From contig JAVEEO010000178.1 of NCBI GenBank assembly GCA_030840415.1, positions 1 through 5,688 on the forward strand: 5,688 nt of DNA, given 5' to 3'. The translations under genes and the position numbers were made by a program. The notes under the pieces are model-generated. The model saw only the letters and a list, made by a program, of their open reading frames with translations, was not told the origin of the DNA and made no database searches. Shown one piece after another: positions 1 through 5,501 of the stretch; the first letter of the stretch is position 1, and every line of letters starts with the position of its first letter. The DNA is from Pseudonocardiales bacterium (GTDB lineage: Bacteria > Actinomycetota > Actinomycetes > Mycobacteriales > Jatrophihabitantaceae).

Positions 1-224
1 GCTTCAATCAGGACTACCTCGGCCACTACGACAACCTGCACGCCTACATCGAGCAAACAATCAACGACCTCGGCTATGACCGCATCCTCGATGAGGTAGT
101 ACCTCCCAAGCTGCGCCCCTACGTCAAGATTGACATCGCAGCTACGGCCCGCGACCTGCAGTTCGGCGGCGACCTGCACGTCCTCACTGCCACCGAGGGC
201 GGCGTCTGGATATTCCGTGGCTAA
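1..224 (+). CDS. ArdA-like antirestriction protein, 3' end only
   Basis: The codon frame begins at base 3 and stops with TAA at 222-224, giving the last 73 residues of a protein whose start lies outside the window. Visible features are F-x-x-x-Y-L-G-H-Y near the start of the fragment, an acidic helix ending LGYDRILDEV, then RPYVKIDIAATARDL and a C-terminal GGVWIF. This order (aromatic-Y-x-G-x-Y, a 'Y-x-x-a-D-x-x-A-x-A-R-D-L' helix, a terminal G-V-x-x-F strand) is that of the ArdA family, acidic DNA-mimic proteins that block type I restriction-modification enzymes when a plasmid or conjugative element enters a new cell. The fragment aligns along its whole length with the next gene (402-779), so the two are paralogues in tandem. 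The family call rests on recognised pattern, not a search. Confidence 0.6.
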   Translation, partial: FNQDYLGHYDNLHAYIEQTINDLGYDRILDEVVPPKLRPYVKIDIAATARDLQFGGDLHVLTATEGGVWIFRG

Positions 225-253
225 CAATAACCTGCTGGCTGAAGCAGCCGCGC

Positions 254-265
254 CGAACCGGTTCG
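254..265. promoter_or_regulatory. 12-bp perfect palindrome, possible operator
   Basis: CGAACCGGTTCG is a perfect palindrome 30 bases after the stop of the first ArdA-like gene. It is preceded by a small hairpin (GGCTG 237-241, loop AAG, CAGCC 245-249) that could be a weak terminator, although no T run follows. A repressor site for the downstream gene is possible. No protein in the window is an obvious regulator that would bind it. Confidence 0.25.
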
Positions 266-283
266 CTGGCATTCTTGCCGTAC

Positions 284-386
284 GAATTCTACTCAATTCA
301 CCCGCCCATGGAATTGGTCGGCAACTTAGGCTCGCCTTTTCGGAAATCGCCTCATACCTTTCCTCCTCCGCAGTTCCAATGAATTC
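284..386 (+). repeat. Leader repeat, copy 1 (upstream of the second ArdA-like gene)
   Basis: This leader holds, in order, GAATTCTACTC (284-294), CAATTC (294-299), CATAC (353-357), TCCTCCGCAGTT (364-375) and ATGAATTC (379-386), just before the Shine-Dalgarno site of the 402 gene. The same motifs recur in the same order in the leader of the recombinase gene (808-884). The surrounding DNA is more AT-rich than the coding regions. I see no clear -35/-10 pair here. The shared motifs suggest a duplicated promoter or operator region. Confidence 0.4.
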
Positions 387-401
387 ACGGAGGACACCAC
401 T

Positions 402-779
402 ATGGGCAACGGACGCAGCGCCAACGGACGACCGATCCCGGACGACGAAGGACCGGTGGCCCGGATCACGGCGGCCATCCGCGAGCTGGCCTACGCCAGC
501 TGGGCCCACTACCAGGCCGAACTCGACCGGGATACCAGCAGGGCGCTGTTCGAACGGGTGTACCTTGGCCACTACAGCACCATCGACACCTACGTCATCA
601 AGCTCATCGACGACTATGGGCTGGACGTCAAGCTTGACGAAGCCATCGCCGAACCGTTCCGCAGCCACGTCGACATTGACGTCAGCGCATTCGGACGCGC
701 CCTGGTCGCCAGCGCCACCATTTACACGCTACTGGCCGCGCCGGTTGGGGTCTGGGTATTCACCGAAGAAATCGGATAG
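402..779 (+). CDS. ArdA-like antirestriction protein, complete short form
   Basis: A 125-residue protein starts at ATG 402 behind a good GGAGGA site (389-394, 7-nt gap) and stops with TAG at 777-779. Residues 49-121 match the tandem upstream paralogue: FERVYLGHY, a long acidic stretch with LIDDYGLD, then VDIDVSAFGRAL and the terminal GVWVF. The first 48 residues are a polar, Gly/Arg-containing segment followed by a helix (RITAAIRELAYASW). The protein is acidic overall (about 19 Asp/Glu against 11 Lys/Arg), in keeping with ArdA proteins, which mimic B-form DNA and inhibit type I restriction enzymes. At 125 residues it is shorter than classical ArdA (about 165-170), so it may lack the N-terminal ArdA domain. 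An ArdA-like fold of different function is also possible. The stop codon sits within an inverted repeat. Confidence 0.6.
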   Translation: MGNGRSANGRPIPDDEGPVARITAAIRELAYASWAHYQAELDRDTSRALFERVYLGHYSTIDTYVIKLIDDYGLDVKLDEAIAEPFRSHVDIDVSAFGRALVASATIYTLLAAPVGVWVFTEEIG

Positions 780-791
780 GCAAGCCTATCC
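774..791. terminator. Perfect inverted repeat over the stop codon of the 402-779 gene
   Basis: GGATAGGC (774-781), two bases, then GCCTATCC (784-791) form a perfect inverted repeat; as RNA this is a 7-bp stem with a CAAG loop. The TAG stop (777-779) lies in the left arm. No U run follows, so if it terminates transcription it is of the U-less kind often proposed in actinobacteria. It could equally be an operator for the recombinase promoter, which lies about 50 bases downstream. Confidence 0.4.
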
Positions 792-807
792 TCCGCTTTC
801 GCATAAG

Positions 808-884
808 GAATTCTGCTCGCGTGGTCGCATCAATTCGCATATAATAATGGTGAAATGCCCATACGTCCTCGCAGTTATGAATTC
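808..884 (+). repeat. Leader repeat, copy 2 (upstream of the recombinase)
   Basis: This copy contains GAATTCTGCTC (808-818), CAATTC (831-836), CATAC (861-865), TCCTCGCAGTT (866-876) and ATGAATTC (877-884), the same ordered motifs as at 284-386 but with shorter spacing (71 against 97 bases between the two GAATTC words). A perfect TATAAT box lies inside it. Confidence 0.4.
840..845 (+). promoter_or_regulatory. -10 box (TATAAT) of the likely recombinase promoter
   Basis: The hexamer matches the sigma-70-type -10 consensus exactly, which stands out in this GC-rich DNA. No convincing -35 hexamer is found 16-18 bases upstream. Transcription would start near 852, leaving either a leader of about 78 nt to the ATG at 930 or an almost leaderless message for the in-frame ATG at 855. 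Confidence 0.45.
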
Positions 885-929
885 CGCACTGCAGCAGCCG
901 AGCTGCCAGCTACTTCTGGAGAGTTTCCT

Positions 930-3377
930 ATGACTGCTAACCCCTATGTAGCTGGCACCCAGTTGATGAAGCGGGCGGTGCTGTACCTGCGGGTATCGAC
1001 GCCGCGGCAGATGGACACCGCGGTAGATATTGACGCTGACGGCAACTCGATCTCCACCCAGCGCGAGTTCTGCGTACGGCGAGCAAGCACCGTGCAAGCC
1101 AGCATCGATCGAGAGTTCATCGAGCCCGGCAACTCGGCCCAGACGATCGAGAAGCGGCCGGTGTTCCGGGAGCTTTTGCGCTACGTCGCCGAGCACCCCG
1201 AGATCGACTACGTGATCATCTACATGCGCTCACGGGCGTTCCGGAACTTCGGTGATGCGGTGCTGACCAAACGGCAGCTGGCCAAGCTCGGCGTCAAGCT
1301 GATCTCGGCCAAGGAGGACTTCGGCGAGGGCTACCTAGCCGATGCCATGGAAGCCGTGACTGACATCTTCAACGAGATGGAGGTCCGGCGCAACGGTGAG
1401 GACATCAAGGCCAAGCTGCGGAACAAGGCGCTCAACGGCGGCACCGTCACCCGCGCCAAGCTCGGCTACCTCAACATCCGCGCCGAGCAGGACGGGAGGC
1501 TCTACAACAGCATCGGTCTCGACCCGAAACGCGCGCCGCTGGTGCTCAAGGCGTTCGAGCTGTACGCGACCGGCGAGTACTCCATCGACCTACTGACCAC
1601 CGCGATGGCCGACCTCGGCCTGACCACCCGGCCATCGGCCCGCTGGCCGCGTGAGCAACCAGTCTCGGACAGCAAGCTGCACACGATGCTGTCCGATGCC
1701 TACTACGCCGGCTGGGTCACCGTCGACGGCGACCTCATCCCGGGCCGGCACGAAGCCATCGTCAGCCAACTGCTCTTCGACCGGGTGCAGGAGATCCTCA
1801 ACGCCCGCTCCGCCCGGGGCCAGCGTGACCGCATCCTGACCCACCACCTCAAAGGGCTGCTCTTCTGCGAACGCTGCCACCAGCAAGCCCGGACCAGCCG
1901 GCTGATCTACACCGAAGCCACCGGCAAGAACGGCCAACGCTACGGCTACTACCTCTGCCGGTCCCGCCAAGAAGGCCTCTGCGACCTGCCACACCTACCG
2001 GTCAGCCAGGTCGAGGACGCCATTGCCTCCCACTACAGCCACCGCCTCGACTTCGCCGATGACTTCACCACTGAGATCAAGACCCGGCTCGCCGAAGCGA
2101 TGGCCGACCACCAGCAACTCACTCAAGAACTGCGTACAGCGCTCATCAAGCAGCTGGCCAAGCTGGAAACCCGCGAAGAACGCCTCATCGACCTGGCCGC
2201 CGACGGCGCACTCACCCGATCCAAGATCCAACAACGCAGTAACGCCATCCGCGTCGAACGCGCCCGCATCCAAGACCAACTCACCGACACCGGCAACCAG
2301 CTAGAACTGGGCGCCCAACGCCTCACCGAATGCCTGGACTGGGCACGCGACGCTGCCCAGCTCTATCGCACCGCTCCCGACGACACCCGACGCCTGATCA
2401 ACCAAAGCTTCTACCAGCGCTTCTACCTCAACGACGACGGCAACCGTGCCGCCGTCACTAGCGACGTGCTTCAAGCGCCCTACGACGAGATCACCGACGC
2501 CAACGACTCCTGGGTCTACCAGCGGCAGAAGCAGCTCGCGCTGGGCAACCAGCCACGCCATAAGTCTTCAGCAGCTGCCGAATCAGGTCAGACAAACCAA
2601 AACGGACCCGATCTTCCGATCAGGCCCGTCCTAGACAACCAAACACCCGTACTCGCTGACATTTTTCGGGACAGGGTTTCGAGTAAGCGTGTCATGGTGG
2701 AGCTGAGGGGACTCGAACCCCTGACCCCCACACTGCCAGTGTGGTGCGCTACCAGCTGCGCCACAGCCCCTTACCAACGCGACCCGCCCTGGTACGGCGA
2801 GCCGGGAAGTGAGTTTACACAGCGCCAGACCCCACCCGACGCCAGCCCACCCCGCCGGCAACAGCAGACACCCGAAGACCAGCATCAAGATCCACTACAA
2901 GCCGGGTTCGCCACGCCGAGAACCCCCGGATTTCTTGACTTGCAGCCGTCTCAGCCATACTTGGGGCGAGCCGAACCGGCCTCGCGCCGCCGACGCCAAC
3001 CAACACCGCGCGGCGAGGACACTCATAAGGGAGACATTCGTGAACCGCAAGGAACTGGTGACCGCGGTCGCCGAGAACGCAGATCTCGAGCAGAAGACCG
3101 TCGACGCAGTGCTGCGCAGCCTGCAGACCACCCTGGAGGGCGCCGTCGCCAAGGGCGACAAGGTCAGCGTCCCCGGCTTCTTCGCGCTCTCCGTCGGCAA
3201 GCGTGCCGCCCGCGAAGGACGCAACCCCGCCACCGGCGAGACCATCCAGATCGCCGCCGCCAACACGGTCAAGTTCACCGCCGGCAGCGCCCTGAAGGAC
3301 GCCGCCAACAAGTAACCCAGCAACGCAGCAAGGGCCGGTACCAAGGCAGGTACCGGCCCTTGCTGCGTTTGCGCTAG
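930..3377 (+). CDS. Large serine recombinase (integrase); open frame runs on past its natural end
   Basis: This is a site-specific DNA recombinase of the large serine family. Residues 14-160 form the resolvase-type catalytic domain: Y-L-R-V-S places the nucleophile at Ser23 with Arg21, and the second active-site motif MRSRAFRN gives Arg102 and Arg105, with Ser101 where an Asp is common. Residues 165-300 fit the 'recombinase' DNA-binding domain, and 308-355 a zinc ribbon (Cys313, 316, 343, 351). Residues 380-465 look coiled-coil, then comes an LINQSFYQRFYL segment typical of the family's end. The start at 930 has GGAGAG at 918-923; ATGs at 855 and 966 are in frame alternatives. A GCAGC-CGA-GCTGC hairpin (894-906) precedes the ribosome site. 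Family-like sequence ends near residue 540-585. No stop follows until 3375-3377, so residues from about 589 are antisense tRNA, the hup promoter and HU in another frame. That tail is unlikely to be native. Catalytic identity is sure; the true 3' end is not. Confidence 0.85.
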   Translation: MTANPYVAGTQLMKRAVLYLRVSTPRQMDTAVDIDADGNSISTQREFCVRRASTVQASIDREFIEPGNSAQTIEKRPVFRELLRYVAEHPEIDYVIIYMRSRAFRNFGDAVLTKRQLAKLGVKLISAKEDFGEGYLADAMEAVTDIFNEMEVRRNGEDIKAKLRNKALNGGTVTRAKLGYLNIRAEQDGRLYNSIGLDPKRAPLVLKAFELYATGEYSIDLLTTAMADLGLTTRPSARWPREQPVSDSKLHTMLSDAYYAGWVTVDGDLIPGRHEAIVSQLLFDRVQEILNARSARGQRDRILTHHLKGLLFCERCHQQARTSRLIYTEATGKNGQRYGYYLCRSRQEGLCDLPHLPVSQVEDAIASHYSHRLDFADDFTTEIKTRLAEAMADHQQLTQELRTALIKQLAKLETREERLIDLAADGALTRSKIQQRSNAIRVERARIQDQLTDTGNQLELGAQRLTECLDWARDAAQLYRTAPDDTRRLINQSFYQRFYLNDDGNRAAVTSDVLQAPYDEITDANDSWVYQRQKQLALGNQPRHKSSAAAESGQTNQNGPDLPIRPVLDNQTPVLADIFRDRVSSKRVMVELRGLEPLTPTLPVWCATSCATAPYQRDPPWYGEPGSEFTQRQTPPDASPPRRQQQTPEDQHQDPLQAGFATPRTPGFLDLQPSQPYLGRAEPASRRRRQPTPRGEDTHKGDIREPQGTGDRGRRERRSRAEDRRRSAAQPADHPGGRRRQGRQGQRPRLLRALRRQACRPRRTQPRHRRDHPDRRRQHGQVHRRQRPEGRRQQVTQQRSKGRYQGRYRPLLRLR
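2672..2723. other. Putative attachment site: imperfect inverted repeat centred on the tRNA 3' end
   Basis: CAGGGTTTCGAGT (2672-2684) is an inverted copy, 12 of 13 bases, of ACTCGAACCCCTG (2711-2723) within the T-arm of the tRNA. The midpoint, 2697/2698, is the junction between the tRNA discriminator base and its CCA. The 52-bp span is close to the size of serine-integrase att sites, which bind a recombinase dimer on two roughly symmetric half-sites. The inner bases are not symmetric. That this is the hybrid site left by integration is inference. Confidence 0.35.
2695..2770 (-). tRNA. tRNA-Ala (anticodon GGC), CCA encoded
   Basis: Read on the - strand the 76 bases fold as a canonical tRNA: a 7-bp acceptor stem GGGGCTG/CAGCTCC, D stem GCGC/GCGC with loop AGCTGGTA, anticodon stem CCACA/TGTGG with loop CTGGCAG, and T stem AGGGG/CCCCT with loop TTCGAGT. 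The anticodon GGC (complement of 2735-2737) reads GCC alanine codons. The acceptor stem has the G3:U70 wobble pair, the known identity element of alanine tRNAs. Discriminator A is at 2698 and CCA at 2695-2697. The gene is intact even though a recombinase gene abuts its 3' end, so if an element inserted here the tRNA was left or restored whole. Its promoter should lie on the - strand between 2771 and about 2830; I see no clear consensus there. Confidence 0.95.
2935..2961 (+). promoter_or_regulatory. Probable hup promoter
   Basis: TTGACT (2935-2940) matches a -35 box in five of six positions, and CATACT (2956-2961) is a fair -10 box after a rather short 15-bp spacer. It lies about 80 bases ahead of the HU start, in the 269-nt space between tRNA-Ala and HU that otherwise shows only the divergent tRNA's upstream region. 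Confidence 0.45.
3040..3315 (+). CDS. hup: HU family nucleoid DNA-binding protein
   Basis: The 91-residue product is a histone-like HU protein that binds and bends DNA as a dimer and organises the nucleoid. It begins at GTG 3040 with NRKELVTAVAE, the usual HU N-terminus, behind AAGGGAG (3027-3033, 6-nt gap). A longer frame reaching back to 2809 is rejected because it crosses the promoter and has no family match. Helices occupy residues 1-40. VPGFFALSVGKRAAREGRNP (residues 44-63) holds the turn and the DNA-binding beta arm with its R-N-P-x-T-G-E tip; most homologues have GFG or GFGTF where this has GFFAL. The C-terminus ends at SALKDAANK with no lysine/alanine-rich tail, so it is the short HU type and not the long HupS/mycobacterial HupB type. 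It is monocistronic and ends at a strong terminator. The recombinase frame overlaps it in another phase. Confidence 0.95.
   Translation: MNRKELVTAVAENADLEQKTVDAVLRSLQTTLEGAVAKGDKVSVPGFFALSVGKRAAREGRNPATGETIQIAAANTVKFTAGSALKDAANK
3322..3369. terminator. Bidirectional terminator, perfect 21-bp hairpin
   Basis: The arms 3322-3342 and 3349-3369 are perfect reverse complements around a 6-base AAGGCA loop, GC-rich, starting 7 bases after the HU stop. The right arm ends in TTT on the + strand and the left arm begins with AA, giving short U tracts both ways. It lies between two convergent genes, so it probably ends both transcripts. Confidence 0.9.
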
Positions 3378-3391
3378 TCCAAGAACTGCAG

Positions 3392-4843
3392 TTACTTCGT
3401 GGTCGACGGCGACGCCGACTTGGCCGGGCTCGACTTCGGCGCGGACGTTGCCGGCTTGGAGGTTGCCGGCTTGGAGGTTGCCGGCTTGGAGGTTGCCGGC
3501 GACGCCGGAGCGGACGTCCGCGACGTGGGCGTGGCCGACGGGGTCGGGGACGGCGCGGCGGTGGACTTGGCCTTGGCCAGCGCCGCGGAGATGGCCGCGT
3601 CGATCTGGGCGACCGTGACCGTGGAGCCCGAAGAACCCACCCGGGCACCGGCCACGAACACCGTCGGGGTGCCGTTGACCCCGCGCTTGGAGGCGGCCTC
3701 GGTCACCCCGGCCACCAGGTCCTTGTGCTGGTTGGACGTCACGCAGGTCGAGAAGTCGGCACTGGTAATGCCAGCCTCCTTGCCCCAGGCGATCAGTTGC
3801 GAGTCCGGCCGGCCGTTACTGCCCTCGGCCGGCTGGTTGTTCTGGCCGTCGGCGTTCTTGCCGTACAGGATGTCGTGGAACTTCGCGAACGCCGCCGGGC
3901 TCTGGTCGGCCGCGCAGTAACCGGCGTTGGCCGCCCGCGAGGAGTACTTGTTGCCTCCCGACAGCGAGTCCAGGAACGACATCACGTGGTAGTTGACCTT
4001 GATCGTGGTGGCCTTGACCTTGGCAGCCAGGTCGGTGGTCAGCCCGCCCTGCTCCAGGTTGTTGCAGGTCGGGCACTGGAAGTCCTCGTACAGGTCCACC
4101 AGCACCGGCGCCTGCTGGTTGCCCACCTTGACCCCGGTCGCGGCGGTGGCGTTGGTGGTGTCGACGTCGGAGGAGATCTTGGCGCGGCTGCTCTGCACCC
4201 CCACCCCGATGAAGGTGATCAGCAGCAGCACCACCACCGTCCCGGCGGCGATGTAGCGCTGCTTGTACCGCAGCTCGGCCTCGGCGGCGGCCACTGCCGC
4301 CCGGTAGCGGCGGACGTTCTTCTCGCTCTTGCGCTGCTTGGGGGTGAGCTCGGGCACCATCTCCGAGGCGATGATCGCCCGGTCCACCGACAGCCGGGTC
4401 AGCGGCCAGCGGATCAGGAACGCCGACAGCACCAGCAGCCCGAGGTCGCGCAGGATGTCCAGGGTGTAGGTGGTCGAGTCGGCCGGGCCGCCCGCGCCAC
4501 CGAAGCAGCCGCACCGGATCTCCAGGCCGCGGGCGGCCGCCTGGATGATGCCCACCAGGAAGACCGCCAGCAGCGCGGCGGTGACCGCGGCGGCGTAACG
4601 GGTGATCAGGCCGAGCAGCAGCAGGATCGCCAGCACCAACTCCAGGGTCGGCAGGCCGTAGCCGATCGCCCTGGACAGCCACTCCGGGGTGGCGTCGTAG
4701 GCCCGCACCACCTGCACGAAGCGGCGCGGGTCGCCGATCTTGGCCAGTGCCGCCCAGGCCCAGACCGCGGCCAGCGCCACCCGGACGACCAGGCCGGCCC
4801 AGCTGAGTTGATCGCGACGGTCATCCAGCGCCGGGAACCTCAC
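3392..4843 (-). CDS. MauE/DoxX-like membrane domain fused to a DsbA-like thioredoxin domain
   Basis: This 483-residue membrane protein is probably a thiol-disulfide exchange protein facing outward. Residues 15-145 hold four hydrophobic segments (about 15-36, 60-80, 84-104, 127-147) with C111-G-C113-F-G before the last one, as in MauE/DoxX redox-associated membrane proteins. A basic, charged stretch (about 165-197) precedes a fifth membrane segment (198-217). Residues 237-425 are DsbA-like: active site C257-P-T-C260 after LYEDFQ, an extra cysteine pair C310/C367, and the cis-Pro loop G-T-P393-T-V-F. The last 55 residues are a Ser/Thr/Pro/Ala/Lys tail with SKPAT repeats, likely extended. The GTG start at 4843 is chosen for its AAGGGG site (4853-4858), which overlaps the stop of the preceding Sco gene; the frame is open farther upstream only inside that gene. 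Last gene of the copper operon; likely keeps cysteines of copper-binding partners in the right redox state (inference). Confidence 0.85.
   Translation of the reverse strand: MRFPALDDRRDQLSWAGLVVRVALAAVWAWAALAKIGDPRRFVQVVRAYDATPEWLSRAIGYGLPTLELVLAILLLLGLITRYAAAVTAALLAVFLVGIIQAAARGLEIRCGCFGGAGGPADSTTYTLDILRDLGLLVLSAFLIRWPLTRLSVDRAIIASEMVPELTPKQRKSEKNVRRYRAAVAAAEAELRYKQRYIAAGTVVVLLLITFIGVGVQSSRAKISSDVDTTNATAATGVKVGNQQAPVLVDLYEDFQCPTCNNLEQGGLTTDLAAKVKATTIKVNYHVMSFLDSLSGGNKYSSRAANAGYCAADQSPAAFAKFHDILYGKNADGQNNQPAEGSNGRPDSQLIAWGKEAGITSADFSTCVTSNQHKDLVAGVTEAASKRGVNGTPTVFVAGARVGSSGSTVTVAQIDAAISAALAKAKSTAAPSPTPSATPTSRTSAPASPATSKPATSKPATSKPATSAPKSSPAKSASPSTTK
3447..3500. repeat. 15-bp tandem repeat, 3.6 copies
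   Basis: GTTGCCGGCTTGGAG occurs three times without change (3447-3461, 3462-3476, 3477-3491) followed by nine bases of a fourth. Read on the - strand it encodes SKPAT repeats in the C-terminal tail of the MauE-DsbA fusion. Units are multiples of three, so copy number can change without breaking the frame. Confidence 0.95.
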
Positions 4844-4856
4844 GTCGTAGAACCCC

Positions 4857-5501
4857 TTACTTGGTATCAGCCACCAGTGGCAGATCATGGGCGACCTGCG
4901 CGGCCTGGTTGGTGCTCTGCAGGAATGCCACCCGTGCGTAGTCGTCCGTACCATAGAGCAGCACTTGGGACGAATGGGTCTGGCCCTCATCCTCGGCGAG
5001 TGTCACGTGGGCGGCCACCTGCGCCGCGTCCACCTCGGACTGGCTGCCGCGCAGCCCGATGAACCGGTTCGGCAGCCCCGGATCGAACTTGGCCAGGTAG
5101 GCCTTCAGGACCGCCGCGGTGTCGCGCTTGACGTCGGTGGTCACGAACACCACCCGGGTCTGCTGGCGCACCGCCGCGGGCACCTGCCGCAGTCCCATCG
5201 CGATGTCGGCCAGCGTGGTCGGGCAGACGTCCGGGCAGTTGGTGTAGCCGAAGAACAGCAGGGTCGGCTTGCCGGCGGTCTCGGTGCCGAACCGGAACGC
5301 CCTGCCGGCGGTGTCGGTCAGGGTGAACTGCGGCCGCGGCTGCGGCGGGTCCAGCCCCAGCCCGTCGTAGGTCCCGCCGGTGTGGTCGTTCAGCTCGCTG
5401 GCCGCCGGCGAGGCCTTGGGGCCTTCGGCACCGGACGAGCTGCAACCGGCCAGCAGGACGGCCAGCAGCCCCGCTGCCACCGCCGCCCGCAACCGGCTCA
5501 T
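4857..5501 (-). CDS. sco: Sco1/SenC family copper-binding lipoprotein
   Basis: The 214-residue product is an Sco-type protein, a thioredoxin-fold copper carrier that helps build the CuA centre of cytochrome c oxidase on the outer face of the membrane. It has a lipoprotein signal: basic MSRLR, a hydrophobic core and the lipobox LLAGC with Cys20 as the lipidated residue, then a Ser/Gly/Pro spacer. The Sco domain runs from about 55 to 210. GYTNC89-P-D-V-C93-P is the CxxxC copper motif and His176 (QTHSSQVLLYG) is the third conserved ligand. The ATG at 5501 overlaps the stop of the upstream PCu(A)C gene in an ATGA junction, with GAGG at 5509-5512, so translation is probably coupled. It is followed after 13 bases by the MauE-DsbA fusion. 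All residues needed for copper binding are present. Length is normal for the family. Confidence 0.92.
   Translation of the reverse strand: MSRLRAAVAAGLLAVLLAGCSSSGAEGPKASPAASELNDHTGGTYDGLGLDPPQPRPQFTLTDTAGRAFRFGTETAGKPTLLFFGYTNCPDVCPTTLADIAMGLRQVPAAVRQQTRVVFVTTDVKRDTAAVLKAYLAKFDPGLPNRFIGLRGSQSEVDAAQVAAHVTLAEDEGQTHSSQVLLYGTDDYARVAFLQSTNQAAQVAHDLPLVADTK

Larger units (their letters stand above)
1..2697. mobile_element. Right part of a putative integrated element ending at tRNA-Ala
   Basis: The stretch carries two ArdA-like antirestriction genes followed by a large serine recombinase whose 3' end abuts the 3' end of a tRNA gene. This is the usual layout of the terminal module of an integrative element: the integrase sits next to the attachment site and antirestriction genes protect incoming DNA. 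To the right of the tRNA the genes are ordinary housekeeping genes. The left end is outside the window, so element type (conjugative element or prophage) and size cannot be told. The right boundary near 2697 is inferred from the tRNA 3' end and the inverted repeat centred there; no second att copy is visible to prove it. Confidence 0.55.

Noticed and set aside
284..884. Four GAATTC sites read as targets of an EcoRI-like restriction system tied to the antirestriction genes
   Set aside because: ArdA acts on type I enzymes, which do not recognise this word, and the sites are better explained by the shared leader motifs and AT-richer non-coding DNA.
1..2640. A second copy of the tRNA-Ala 3' end marking the other att site
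   Set aside because: I looked for the T-arm and acceptor sequence in this stretch and saw no convincing copy; the other end must lie outside the window if it exists.
2809..3039. Upstream extension of the HU reading frame to an ATG at 2809
   Set aside because: It would add 77 residues with no HU similarity, cross the probable promoter at 2935-2961, and ignore the clear Shine-Dalgarno site before GTG 3040.
2815..3648. - strand open frame (277 codons) across HU and the terminator
   Set aside because: It runs through the perfect terminator hairpin and antisense to HU, and its translation is Pro/Arg-rich with no domain.
4844..4990. Extension of the MauE-DsbA frame into the Sco gene
   Set aside because: Those codons overlap well-conserved Sco coding sequence, and a ribosome site plus GTG at 4843 gives a normal membrane N-terminus.
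3725..5062. Long + strand open frame (445 codons) opposite the copper operon
   Set aside because: It is the GC-rich antisense shadow of the MauE-DsbA and Sco genes, with Gly/Arg/Gln/His-rich low-complexity translation and no recognisable domain.
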